A DNA stretch of 35,878 nt from NCBI GenBank assembly GCA_013215175.1, contig JABSRH010000005.1, positions 1 through 35,878 on the forward strand. Direction: 5' to 3'. Below the pieces are notes generated by a model, which ran no database searches, was not told the DNA's origin, and worked only from the letters and a program-made list of their open reading frames with translations. Source of the stretch: Parvularculaceae bacterium (GTDB taxonomy: Bacteria; Pseudomonadota; Alphaproteobacteria; Caulobacterales; Parvularculaceae). Shown in pieces: positions 8,797 through 17,005 of the stretch (the first letter of the stretch is position 1; each line of letters opens with the position of its first letter). A program made the position numbers and the translations under genes.

Positions 8797-8903
8797 CGGG
8801 GTCTCCTCTTTTCTGTGACCTTAGCGCACGTCCGGCCCACGACCATCGCTGCAAACGTGCATTCGGCCTTGGGTTCGCTGGCGGCTACCCCTAAGTTGCC
8901 GAT

Positions 8904-9746
8904 ATGGATCAGAATGCTCTCGCGCGAAGCGAAAACGATTTTCCCATTCATGGGCCCGAAGGTTTTGAAGGCATGCGCAAGGCTGGCGAGCTCGCCGCCC
9001 GCTGCCTGGACATGATCGCTGGCGAGGTGAAGCCTGGCGTGGCGACGCAATATCTCGACGACCTGGCCTACCAGTTTGTGCAGGATCACGGCGCGACGTC
9101 AGCGACCATTGGCTATCGCGGCTACCGTCACGCGCTGTGTATCTCGATCAACCACGTGATCTGCCACGGCATCCCCTCGGAGAAGCCGCTACGCGATGGT
9201 GACATCGCCAACATCGACGTCACCGTGATCGTCGATGGTTGGCACGGCGACACGAGCCGGATGTACACCGTTGGTGAGCCCAAGGTGAAAGCGCAGCGGC
9301 TGGTCGATGTGACCTACGAGTCGCTCTGGAAGGGCATCGAGGTGGTAAAGCCAGGTGCGACCCTGCGCGAGATCGGCCGCGCCATTCAGACCCATGCGGA
9401 GGGCCAAGGCTTCTCTGTCGTGCGCGACTTCTGCGGCCATGGCCTGGGCCGTGTCTTCCACTGTGCGCCGAACGTGGTGCATTATGAGCAGTACAAGGAT
9501 CGCATGGGCACGATCCACCGCGCGCCCGACGTGACGCTGCGCGAAGGGATGTTCTTCACCATCGAACCGATGATCAACGCGGGTAAGCCTGACTCTAAAA
9601 TGCTGAAGGACGGCTGGACTGCGGTGACGCGTGACCGTTCGCTGTCGGCACAGTTCGAGCACTCGCTGGGCGTGACCCATGACGGTTATGAGGTCTTCAC
9701 GAAGAGCCCGGCGGGCCTCGATAAGCCACCTTATTCAGTAGCATGA
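8904..9746 (+). CDS. map: Type I methionine aminopeptidase
   Basis: This 280-residue cytoplasmic enzyme removes the starting Met from new proteins. All metal ligands match the E. coli enzyme: Asp105 and Asp116 in NIDVTVIVDGWHGD, His179 in CGHGLG, Glu221 in TIEPM and Glu252 in FEHS; His88 in CHGIP matches the substrate-binding His. The N-terminal 20 residues before the core are slightly longer than in E. coli, as is common in alphaproteobacteria. I see no good ribosome-binding site before the ATG, so it may be weakly initiated or leaderless. Its TGA overlaps the ATG of radC (ATGA), which points to coupled translation. Confidence 0.96.
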   Translation: MDQNALARSENDFPIHGPEGFEGMRKAGELAARCLDMIAGEVKPGVATQYLDDLAYQFVQDHGATSATIGYRGYRHALCISINHVICHGIPSEKPLRDGDIANIDVTVIVDGWHGDTSRMYTVGEPKVKAQRLVDVTYESLWKGIEVVKPGATLREIGRAIQTHAEGQGFSVVRDFCGHGLGRVFHCAPNVVHYEQYKDRMGTIHRAPDVTLREGMFFTIEPMINAGKPDSKMLKDGWTAVTRDRSLSAQFEHSLGVTHDGYEVFTKSPAGLDKPPYSVA

Positions 9747-10465
9747 CGAAACCCCTCGATGCCAAGGCCCTGACAGCCGGGCATCGAGAGCGCCTTCGTA
9801 AGCGCTTCGTGACTGGCGGTGCCGAGGCGATTCAGGACTATGAGCTGCTGGAGCTCCTACTGTTCAATGCTATCCCGCGGCGGGATGTGAAACCGCTGGC
9901 GAAGGTTTTGCTGGGCGAGTTCGGCAGCTTCGCTGACGTGATCAATGCGCCAGAAGATCGCCTACGGACGATCCAGGTGCCTCTTGAGGGCAAGCCACCA
10001 CTCAAGGTGACCGATCGTGTGCTGGCCGAATTTGCGCTTGTCCGCGCTTCGGCGCTGAAGCTGACGGCGGCCAACATCCTCGATCGCCAAGTTTTGACCG
10101 ACTGGGATAGTCTCGTGGCTTATTGCCGCTCGGCTACGGCATATGAGCAGGTGGAGCAGTTCCGTATTCTGTTCCTGAACAACAAGAATGCTCTCATTGC
10201 TGACGAAAAGCAGCAGACCGGGACGATCAACCACACACCGGTTTATGTCCGTGAGGTGATCAAACGCGCCCTCACCTTAAACGCGGGGGCGATCATCCTT
10301 GTGCACAATCACCCCTCTGGTGACCCCACCCCGTCGCAAGCCGATATCGCGATGACGGCGAAGATCGTGGAGGCAGCCAAGTCCGTGGACTTGGTTGTGC
10401 ATGACCACCTGATCATCGGGCGGGGCCGCGAGGTGAGTTTTCGATCTTTGGGCTTCTTAGACTAG
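9743..10465 (+). CDS. radC: RadC family JAB/MPN-domain protein
   Basis: This 240-residue protein has the two-part RadC layout: an N-terminal helix-hairpin-helix-like UPF0758 region (about 10-110) and a C-terminal JAMM metalloprotease-like domain with HNHPSGDPTPSQAD, giving His188, His190 and Asp201. RadC was once linked to DNA repair, but that link has been withdrawn, and its true role is uncertain. It is translated from an ATG that overlaps the map stop. Its TAG stop shares the palindrome CTAG with the stop of the convergent aspartyl protease gene. Confidence 0.95.
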   Translation: MTKPLDAKALTAGHRERLRKRFVTGGAEAIQDYELLELLLFNAIPRRDVKPLAKVLLGEFGSFADVINAPEDRLRTIQVPLEGKPPLKVTDRVLAEFALVRASALKLTAANILDRQVLTDWDSLVAYCRSATAYEQVEQFRILFLNNKNALIADEKQQTGTINHTPVYVREVIKRALTLNAGAIILVHNHPSGDPTPSQADIAMTAKIVEAAKSVDLVVHDHLIIGRGREVSFRSLGFLD

Positions 10466-11658
10466 CGATCGAAGCGAATGGTGACTTCCTCACCCTCGCG
10501 CTCAACGAGCAGTGTGCCGATGGACGACGCGTCGAGCTCGTTCCAGATCCATTGCGCTGTGGCACACTTCTCCGCCTCATCACCATAGGCGAGCTCGTCA
10601 CCGTCCACCGCAAGCACGCGATCACCCAGCTTCAATCCTCTCGCCAAGGCCTCGGGGTAGATTTGGGTGACTTCCACACGCTCATCGAGAGCCGTGAAGC
10701 CGAAGCTTGCCGGTGTGGTCGCGGTTTTTGGGGTCTCGCGTCGCTCGAACCACACCTTGCCGCCAGGATAATCCAGGGTCACCACGTGGTTCGATAGCAG
10801 TCCCATGCCGAGCAACGACGGCGGCGCGTGCCGAATTTGGGCGCCTACAGATTGAAAAGAGACGTCGCCCACGGTCATGGACTTGAGCTGCAGTCGCATC
10901 AGGTCGGTGAGTTGCCCCAAGCCCCCACCTGAAACACCCTCCGAGCCCTTGCCGCGTTCAACCGATTTTCTCACGGTGGCCTGCTTGACGGCGCGGTCGT
11001 CCGTGATGGGTTTGAAGAGGACCAAGTTGCCTGCGTTGCCGGTGTCGAACAGCGCGCGATCGGAGAACTTGCCGATGGTGTACGGAAGTACCGGCGCGTG
11101 TGGATAGCCGAAGTCAAAAAGCTCCGCTGACGGTGTATCAGCGTCGACGCCGAGGGCCGTTGCTGACGATGCTACCTGGATTTCGCTAGCGTCCATGTCG
11201 AAACGCCAAGCACTGCCCTTCAGGATCTCAGAGCCGATGAGGCCCGCGTCAAAGAAGCAGGAGCCCAACGGCACGCCCTCGAAATCGTGGATGAGGACAG
11301 GCACGTTACGCAGCACGAGATCACCCAGCTGGATCTCTTCGGCGATCGCGACGTCCATGGTGATGGGACGGCCATTGGCATCGCGGCCGGTGTTCTGGCG
11401 GACAGGCACCAATCCGATCTGATCCGCATACGCCTTGGTCAAGATTGTTGGCGATCCCGTGTCGAAGACAAACTCGGCTGACTGTCCGTTCACGGCGGCC
11501 TCGAGGCGAAGCTTTCCGCCTCGCGTGTCCACCGGGAGAGCCGAGACTTCTTCGAGACGCTCGACGCTCATGGGGGGTGTTTCGCTAGCTTGCGCGAACG
11601 CGGCACTCTGCAGCGGCAGAAAGGCTAGCGCCGTCGCCAACATCAGGTTCTTGATCAT
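10462..11658 (-). CDS. Secreted retropepsin-like aspartyl protease with C-terminal PDZ domain
   Basis: This 398-residue protein has a signal peptide (MIKNLMLATALAFLPLQSAA) and two retropepsin-like halves, each with a DTG: FDTGSPT at 66-68 and FDTGNAG at 205-207. Both catalytic Asp residues are therefore on one chain, unlike the dimeric single-DTG bacterial members. Residues 320-398 form a PDZ-like domain (LKLGDRVLAVDG). It should act in the periplasm. The frame is open for 88 more codons upstream, but those lack signal-peptide or family character, and GAGG/GAGAGGG lies just before the ATG at 11658. It is convergent with radC and stands alone. Confidence 0.82.
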   Translation of the reverse strand: MIKNLMLATALAFLPLQSAAFAQASETPPMSVERLEEVSALPVDTRGGKLRLEAAVNGQSAEFVFDTGSPTILTKAYADQIGLVPVRQNTGRDANGRPITMDVAIAEEIQLGDLVLRNVPVLIHDFEGVPLGSCFFDAGLIGSEILKGSAWRFDMDASEIQVASSATALGVDADTPSAELFDFGYPHAPVLPYTIGKFSDRALFDTGNAGNLVLFKPITDDRAVKQATVRKSVERGKGSEGVSGGGLGQLTDLMRLQLKSMTVGDVSFQSVGAQIRHAPPSLLGMGLLSNHVVTLDYPGGKVWFERRETPKTATTPASFGFTALDERVEVTQIYPEALARGLKLGDRVLAVDGDELAYGDEAEKCATAQWIWNELDASSIGTLLVEREGEEVTIRFDR

Positions 11659-11746
11659 GGGCCCTCTCACCTCGTCGCTCGCAGTATGAAGCGAGACCCA
11701 CACGACACAAATTACGCCGCGGTAAATTGCTCTCCGGGCGCTGACG

Positions 11747-12088
11747 CTATGCCTGCGGCTGGGCGTCGAGGTAGATCCACGCTTCGACGGCGCCGGCGGG
11801 CGTCTCAACGTTGATCTTTGTACGCTGGTATTCAGCGCCTTCGAATTCGTCCAGGCGGTCCCAGTGTTGAGGTAGGTCAACGGACTCGAACAGATGCACG
11901 TCAATCGCGTCGCCATCGGCACTGGGGATCATCGCAGGATAACCCATCTCAGCGCCCCAGCCTCGCTCGACGAGGGTGCCTCTGACGGTCCCGGTGGACC
12001 ACTGACCTGCTAAGTCAGCAAGCTGATGATGATTGGGACGACCGGGTGCTAACGTACCATAGGTGGCCAGGCGATGATCGATGCTCAT
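11747..12088 (-). CDS. Gamma-glutamylcyclotransferase-like (AIG2/YtfP fold) protein
   Basis: This 113-residue protein has the fold signature YGTLAPG near the N-terminus (residues 10-16) and the conserved acidic motif FEGAEYQR (82-89) that holds the catalytic Glu in the gamma-glutamylcyclotransferase superfamily. Members release 5-oxoproline from gamma-glutamyl amines, but many bacterial ones have no known substrate. The open frame extends to 12238, overlapping the divergent gene at 12232, so I place the start at the ATG at 12088, where the fold begins. The ribosome-binding site is weak. It ends 88 bases before the start of the aspartyl protease gene on the same strand. Confidence 0.82.
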   Translation of the reverse strand: MSIDHRLATYGTLAPGRPNHHQLADLAGQWSTGTVRGTLVERGWGAEMGYPAMIPSADGDAIDVHLFESVDLPQHWDRLDEFEGAEYQRTKINVETPAGAVEAWIYLDAQPQA

Positions 12089-12172
12089 TCGCACCGCGTA
12101 ACATGCTTGGCCCTGGCCTCCCAGCGCTGCGCGGTCACGCCTCGACTCGGTAACCCTAAACTGGCACGCCTC

Positions 12173-12204
12173 TTGCTGGCTGGTTAGCTCGGCTATACTA
12201 TAAC
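12173..12204 (+). promoter_or_regulatory. Possible promoter for the small gene pair at 12232
   Basis: TTGCTG at 12173-12178 could be a -35 element. TATACT at 12194-12199 is a good -10 match but leaves a short 15-base spacer; TATAAC at 12199-12204 would leave 20. Neither spacing is ideal. Confidence 0.3.
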
Positions 12205-12231
12205 GCTGCTCATACTTAAGGGAGGTGGAGC

Positions 12232-12453
12232 GTGGCACAATCCATGACCGCCGGACGCGTTCGGGTCACCCTTGCTGAGATGCTGTACAAGTATGGCGTC
12301 GACTTGGCCGACCTTTATAGCGCCCTGGGCATCGATCCCGCGGACGCCGATCAAGAGGCCCTCGCCCACCTGGCCGGCATTATTGACGGCATGGAAGCGG
12401 CGTCGAAAGCGATCCGCGACCAAGGCCTCGAGGGTTGGTCTCGCCGCCCGTGA
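12232..12453 (+). CDS. Small hypothetical protein, first of a coupled pair
   Basis: This 73-residue cytoplasmic protein starts at a GTG with a strong GGGAGG ribosome-binding site six bases upstream. It is helical and acidic in the middle (ADLYSALGIDPADADQEALA) with an IDGMEAASKAI segment near the end. I do not recognise the family. Its TGA overlaps the GTG start of the ribbon-helix-helix gene in a GTGA, so the two products are probably made together and may act together. The good ribosome-binding site and the coupling argue that it is real. Confidence 0.72.
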   Translation: MAQSMTAGRVRVTLAEMLYKYGVDLADLYSALGIDPADADQEALAHLAGIIDGMEAASKAIRDQGLEGWSRRP

Positions 12454-12683
12454 ACGAGCCCTCGCTCAGCACGAAACTGGTCAAACGATCCGTGACCCTC
12501 GGCGGGCACAGGACATCGATCGCGCTAGAGCCAGCCTTTTGGGAAGAGCTGGAGCGCCTCGCGGACACCCGTGGGATGAAGCTTGTCCGCCTGATCGCGG
12601 AGGTGGATGCGAGCCGACCTGCGGATGCGCCGCTCACCTCGTCGCTGAGGTTGGCGGTGTTGGAGAGCTTACGCAGCCGATAG
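12450..12683 (+). CDS. Ribbon-helix-helix domain protein (alphaproteobacterial RHH_4 type)
   Basis: This 77-residue protein matches the ribbon-helix-helix family common in alphaproteobacteria. The strand reads KRSVTLGGHRTSIALE, followed by FWEELERLADTRGMKL, LVRLIAEVDASR and a closing LTSSLRLAVLE. The fold suggests DNA binding as a dimer, but family targets are not known to me. The start is the GTG at 12450, inside the stop of the preceding gene; a TTG at 12435 is possible but has no ribosome-binding site. A bidirectional hairpin follows at 12700. Confidence 0.88.
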   Translation: MNEPSLSTKLVKRSVTLGGHRTSIALEPAFWEELERLADTRGMKLVRLIAEVDASRPADAPLTSSLRLAVLESLRSR

Positions 12684-12693
12684 CCAGGACAAG

Positions 12694-12723
12694 AAAAAAG
12701 GCCCGCTGCGATGAGCGGGCCTC
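12694..12723 (-). terminator. Terminator of pal (probably bidirectional)
   Basis: GGCCCGCT at 12700-12707 pairs with AGCGGGCC at 12714-12721. On the minus strand the hairpin is followed by TTTTTTCTT, so it is a canonical terminator for pal. On the plus strand the tail (TCTTC) is weaker, but it could serve the ribbon-helix-helix gene. Confidence 0.85.
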
Positions 12724-12748
12724 TTCGAAAACTCGATGACGATTTGGC

Positions 12749-13300
12749 TTAGAAGCCCATCGTGTCCAGCTCGTCCATGGCGCCAACTGACGTGATCGTC
12801 GTGGTGCCGTTCCGGTTCATCGCCCAAGCTTCTGGGGTCGAACGTGGATCCAGTGGACGTTCTTTGCCGTAGGAAACGGTCTCGATGCGCGAAGCGGAGA
12901 CACCTTCACCGACGAGGAAACCGCGGACGGCTTCAGCACGGCGGTTGCCGAGGGCGAGGTTGTATTCGCGGGTGCCGCGCTCGTCGCAGTTACCAGCAAC
13001 CAGGATGCGGATGCCTTCGTTGCCAGGGCGGTTCAGGAACTCAGCCTGACGGACAAGGATCGCTTTGGCGTCGGCTTGCAGGTTCGAAGCGTCGTAGCCG
13101 AAGAAGACACGCTGGCCGACTTCGTTTTCCAGCTCCATCACAGCCAGTTCCATTGGGGAGAACTGTGGCTCCTCAACGATTGGCTCAACGCGCTCAACCG
13201 TCTCGACGATCGGCTCATCAGCTTCCGGCGTGGTCGAACAAGCGGCCAGAACTGCCATGCTTGCTACGAGGCCAGACGTGCCCAAAAATTTCAAATTCAT
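12749..13300 (-). CDS. pal: Peptidoglycan-associated lipoprotein Pal
   Basis: This 183-residue outer-membrane lipoprotein anchors the outer membrane to peptidoglycan and binds TolB. The lipobox LAAC puts the lipidated Cys at residue 21, and an acidic, Pro-rich linker follows. The OmpA-like domain begins at FFGYDASNL and includes GNCDERGTREYNLALGNRRA, the peptidoglycan-binding core. A GTG precedes the ATG directly; the ATG at 13300 is chosen because GGAG lies upstream at a suitable distance. A 207-base gap separates it from tolB, longer than usual, so pal may have its own promoter there. No cpoB/ybgF gene follows. Confidence 0.95.
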   Translation of the reverse strand: MNLKFLGTSGLVASMAVLAACSTTPEADEPIVETVERVEPIVEEPQFSPMELAVMELENEVGQRVFFGYDASNLQADAKAILVRQAEFLNRPGNEGIRILVAGNCDERGTREYNLALGNRRAEAVRGFLVGEGVSASRIETVSYGKERPLDPRSTPEAWAMNRNGTTTITSVGAMDELDTMGF

Positions 13301-13507
13301 CACTCAGCTCCGTTTGCCTTTCACGCGGGTGCACCACCCACACTCCCAGAACAAAACTCAGAGACCGCCCCCAAGTTCCGCAAAGATCAACTCACACCAG
13401 CTACCCCTAGCGCGCTTCGACAACAGAAAGCTCACCAGTATGGTTAATTCTGCGACAGGCTAACGGCGGTCGCCTGTTCTGGCAATCCAATTTTCCCGTT
13501 GCAGGTG

Positions 13508-14809
13508 TTAGTTAAGACGAGGTGACCAAGCTGGGTCGGATGCTTCCGTGGGGGTCGGCAAACGACGCAGGTTTTGGCCCGTCAAGTCAATGGCATACAG
13601 CCGCACCGGTCCACCGGGATATTCCTCGCGATGGAAGGCGAGAACACGACCATTTGGTGACCATGTCGGGCCCTCAACCAAGTACGCTTCGGTGAGCAAA
13701 CGTTCACCTGAGCCATCGGTATTAACGACGCCAATGTAGAAGCGATTCTTGTGCTGGCGGGTGAAGGCGATGAGGTCGCCGCGGGGCGACCACACGGGTG
13801 TGCCATAGGTGCCTTGGCCGAAGGTGATGCGGCGCTGACCGGAGCCATCAGCGTTCATGACGTAGATCTGCTGGCTGCCGCCACGGTCCGAGGCGAAGGC
13901 GATGCGATCACCCTCGGGCGACATGGACGGCGACACGTCGATACCCGGGTTCGTGGTGAGGCGACGCAAGCGGCCTGAATTCGGCTCGAGGTACGCGATG
14001 TCTGAGTTGGCGCCGATGGCGAAGCTCACGAGGAGCTCATCACCGCCAGGGGTAAAGCGCGGCGCGAAGGTCATGCCGGGATACTCACCGACTTCGCGTT
14101 GCTCGCCCGTCTCGATGTTAAAGATGTAGACCTTGGCCGGACGGTCATCGAAGAACGCCAGGTAGGTGATCTCTTGCTCATCGGGCGAGAAGCGCGGCGT
14201 GAGAACGTTGTAAGGCAGACCTTTGGTCAGCGTCGTGGGGTTGTGACCGTCCTGGTCCATGATCACGAGCTTCTTCTTGCGCGCGGTCTTAGGGCCGGTC
14301 TCGCCGATATAAACGATGCGGCTATCGAAATAGCCGCTCTCACCGGTCAGCGTGGAGTAGACGAAGTCCGCCACTTTGTGCGCGGCGCGGCGCCAGTTCT
14401 CGCGGGGCGTTTTGTAGGCGACGGAAGCGACCTGCTGGTTGCCGATGACGTCCCAAAGACGCGTGTTGATCTGGACCCGGCCATCTTCCAGCGGGATCAC
14501 CTCACCGGCGAGGAGCACCCGCGCGCCAATCACCCGCCAATCGGCAAAGCGCGGCGTCACGTTGATGTTGGTGATGTCCTGAATGAAGGCGCCTTCGGCC
14601 ACGGGCGCGAAAAGACCCGAGGTGGCGAGGTCGTTCGAGATGACGTCGGCCACTTCTTCGCCAAAGCCCTCTTCAAAGCCAGAAAGATAGTCAGGGATGG
14701 CAATCGGCATCGGGTCGGTGCGACCGCGCGTGATGTCGATCCTGACCTGAGCCACGGTGGTGGCCGGAATGAGAAAGGCAATGAAGGCCAAAAAGGCAAC
14801 GCGCATCAT
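13508..14809 (-). CDS. tolB: Tol-Pal system beta-propeller protein TolB
   Basis: This 433-residue periplasmic protein links Pal to the inner-membrane TolQRA motor. It has a signal peptide (MMRVAFLAFIAFLIPATTVA), an N-terminal alpha/beta domain to about residue 150, and a six-bladed propeller with repeats such as SPEGDRIAFASDRGG, VMNADGSGQRRITFG and SPNGRVLAFHRE. Length matches the family (about 430). The frame is open upstream to 14971, but those residues lack signal-peptide character. It reads toward pal. tolA lies more than 2 kb upstream, behind two genes on the opposite strand. Confidence 0.96.
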   Translation of the reverse strand: MMRVAFLAFIAFLIPATTVAQVRIDITRGRTDPMPIAIPDYLSGFEEGFGEEVADVISNDLATSGLFAPVAEGAFIQDITNINVTPRFADWRVIGARVLLAGEVIPLEDGRVQINTRLWDVIGNQQVASVAYKTPRENWRRAAHKVADFVYSTLTGESGYFDSRIVYIGETGPKTARKKKLVIMDQDGHNPTTLTKGLPYNVLTPRFSPDEQEITYLAFFDDRPAKVYIFNIETGEQREVGEYPGMTFAPRFTPGGDELLVSFAIGANSDIAYLEPNSGRLRRLTTNPGIDVSPSMSPEGDRIAFASDRGGSQQIYVMNADGSGQRRITFGQGTYGTPVWSPRGDLIAFTRQHKNRFYIGVVNTDGSGERLLTEAYLVEGPTWSPNGRVLAFHREEYPGGPVRLYAIDLTGQNLRRLPTPTEASDPAWSPRLN

Positions 14810-14964
14810 AGATCTAAGCTCTTTCTTTCGGAAATCCCTCGGCGTTGATAGCCGATCACGGGCCCGTCGGGAACCGTGCAACCCACGTATCTCTGTTTCC
14901 TTTACGAGAGGTCGAGACAGCGCGCCGCGTTGAGGGTTTGTCAGCGCCGTCGGAGATGGGTCCC

Positions 14965-15582
14965 ATGGCAAAGTCGTCCGATCCTCTCCGACCCACCTTC
15001 TCCCCCAGCATGACTGGCGAGGCTTTTCTGCGCTGGTATTGGCCGGTGGCTGAGCTGAAGGCGGCTTGCGAGGCGCTGGGGGTTTCGCCTCATGGGCTGA
15101 AAGCGGACCTGCGCGTGCGGGTAGCGCATGCGCTGGACCATCCGGGCGAGGCGCCAGCGGCGGCGGCGAAAAAGCCGAAGAAGAGCACCTTCAAATGGTC
15201 ACAGGAACGGCTGACGCGTGACACGGTGATCACGGACAACATCTCGTTTGGGCCGAAGGTGCGTGGGTTCTTTAAGGAGCAGATCGGCGCGAAGTTTGTC
15301 TGCCACAGCGATTTCATGGACTGGGTACGGAGCAGCGAGGGCGCGACCTTGGGCGACGCGATCGATGCCTGGTGGATGCTAGAGCAGCGCAAGGATGACC
15401 CGAGCTTTCGCCGAGACATTGCCGCCTGCAACAATTACCTGCGCTACCTCCGAGACCTGCGCGATGCCCATCCGGAGTTGAGCCTTGATGAGGCGAAGGC
15501 TTGCTGGGACGAGAAGAAGATCCGGCCTGCGCAAGACGGTTTTGTGGTGTACGAACCATCGGACCTTGAGTTCCTTGCTTGA
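14965..15582 (+). CDS. SAP domain / DUF6434-like protein
   Basis: This 205-residue cytoplasmic protein has an N-terminal SAP-like helix-extended-loop-helix (about 15-50, WYWPVAELKAACEALGVSPH) that may bind nucleic acid. An Ala- and Lys-rich linker follows, then a domain like DUF6434 (about 70-135) with RDTVITDNISFGPKVRGFFK and GDAIDAWWMLEQRKDDPSF. The end contains SLDEAKACWDEKK. Its role is unknown. GGAG nine bases before the ATG at 14965 fits better than the ATG at 14956. It stands with the following flavoprotein gene on the strand opposite to the tol genes it separates. Confidence 0.75.
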   Translation: MAKSSDPLRPTFSPSMTGEAFLRWYWPVAELKAACEALGVSPHGLKADLRVRVAHALDHPGEAPAAAAKKPKKSTFKWSQERLTRDTVITDNISFGPKVRGFFKEQIGAKFVCHSDFMDWVRSSEGATLGDAIDAWWMLEQRKDDPSFRRDIAACNNYLRYLRDLRDAHPELSLDEAKACWDEKKIRPAQDGFVVYEPSDLEFLA

Positions 15583-15639
15583 CGCTGCGCCTGGGCCGGA
15601 CCACAGAGCCCGATCCCTTCCCTAACGAGAGCATCGACC

Positions 15640-16866
15640 GTGGCGGACAACATCAAGACCTATGACGTGGTGGTGATCGGCGCTGGCGCGGCGGGGCTGT
15701 TCTTTGCCGCGGAGGCCGGCAAGCGGGGCAAGCGCGTGCTGGCCCTCGACCATGCGGAGAAGCTGGGCGAGAAGATCCGGATCTCCGGTGGTGGGCGATG
15801 CAACTTCACCAATTTGCATACCAAGCCGGAGAACTTTCTCTCGCAGAACCCGAAGTTCGCGATCTCCGCGCTGCGCGGGTTCACGCCGCAAGACTTCGTC
15901 AAGCGCGTGGACGCGGCGGGCATTGCTTGGCACGAGAAAAAGCTCGGCGGGTTATTCTGTGACGACACGGCCAAGGACATCATCGAGCTGCTCATCAAGG
16001 GCTGCCATGATGCCGGCGTGACGATCCACGCGGGCGTCACCGTGGGTGCCCTAACGAAAGATGCGAACAGCTTCCGCCTGCTGACCAATGAAGGCACCGT
16101 GATGGCGGACAAGGTGGTGATTGCCACCGGCGGCAAGTCAATCCCGAAGATCGGCGCCACCGGGTTTGGTTATAAGATTGCTGAAGAGTTTGGTCTCGGC
16201 ATCGTCGAGCCTCGCCCGGCTCTCGTGCCGCTGACCTTTGATGGTGAGCTGAAGGAGATGACGTCGGACCTGTCGGGTGTCTCCGTCGAGGCGAGCGTCA
16301 CGGCGGACCCTGAACACACGATGAGCCGTACCAAGAAGAAAAAGCCAACGGCTTTCCGCGATGGCTTTCTGTTCACGCACCGGGGCCTGTCGGGCCCGTC
16401 GATCCTGCAGATCTCCAGCTATTGGCGTGAAGGCGGTGCGGTGGCGGTCGACTTGTCCCCCGCCAACGACGTGTTCGAGGCCTTGAAAGAACGCCGGGCC
16501 GCTGGCGGGCGAACGACGTTTCCGGTGGCCCTGGCGGAGACTCTGCCGAAGCGGTTAGCCACACAGCTCTGTGCTCAGAACAAATGGTCCGGCAATTTGG
16601 CGGATTGGTCGGATAAGAAACTGCGCGCTGCAGCGGATCAGATCCACCACTGGAAGGTCACGCCTGCCGGGTCGGAGGGCTATCGCACCGCTGAGGTCAC
16701 CTTAGGCGGTGTGAACACGGACGACCTCAATTCCAAGACCATGGAAGCCAAGAGCGTACCCGGCCTCTTCTTCATTGGCGAAGTGGTGGACGTCACCGGC
16801 TGGCTCGGCGGCTACAATTTCCAATGGGCCTGGGCGTCGGCCTACGCCGCGGCGCAGGCGATTTAG
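15640..16866 (+). CDS. HI0933/YhiN family FAD-dependent oxidoreductase
   Basis: This 408-residue flavoprotein begins with a Rossmann FAD site (VVVIGAGAAGLFFAAEAG) and the family-specific ISGGGRCNFTN motif. The conserved C-terminal FIGEVVDVTGWLGGYNFQWA closes the FAD domain. Members are of unknown function, although some are annotated as BaiN-like reductases. Translation starts at a GTG with a poor ACGAGAG ribosome-binding site. It lies 57 bases after the SAP gene and may be co-transcribed with it. The 139 bases between its stop and the convergent tolA stop hold no clear terminator. Confidence 0.93.
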   Translation: MADNIKTYDVVVIGAGAAGLFFAAEAGKRGKRVLALDHAEKLGEKIRISGGGRCNFTNLHTKPENFLSQNPKFAISALRGFTPQDFVKRVDAAGIAWHEKKLGGLFCDDTAKDIIELLIKGCHDAGVTIHAGVTVGALTKDANSFRLLTNEGTVMADKVVIATGGKSIPKIGATGFGYKIAEEFGLGIVEPRPALVPLTFDGELKEMTSDLSGVSVEASVTADPEHTMSRTKKKKPTAFRDGFLFTHRGLSGPSILQISSYWREGGAVAVDLSPANDVFEALKERRAAGGRTTFPVALAETLPKRLATQLCAQNKWSGNLADWSDKKLRAAADQIHHWKVTPAGSEGYRTAEVTLGGVNTDDLNSKTMEAKSVPGLFFIGEVVDVTGWLGGYNFQWAWASAYAAAQAI

Positions 16867-17005
16867 GGGCGGGTTGGGACGCTCCCCACGGCGGAGACCG
16901 TCGGGTCCATCGCCTCAAGACCAGCGCTCGATCGAAGGGTGGAAGATGGGTGCCACGGTCAAGCCGTGCTAAGCGCCAGCGTAGAGGTAGCGCTAGGTGC
17001 GAGGC

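Noticed and set aside
13301-13507. A gene or terminator in the gap between tolB and pal
   Set aside because: Only a short ACAGGC/GCCTGT pairing without a T tract is visible, and no coding frame with a start signal. The gap probably holds a pal promoter, but I could not identify one.
14099-14848. Plus-strand frame of 249 codons across tolB
   Set aside because: It is antisense to the TolB propeller repeats and has no motif of its own.
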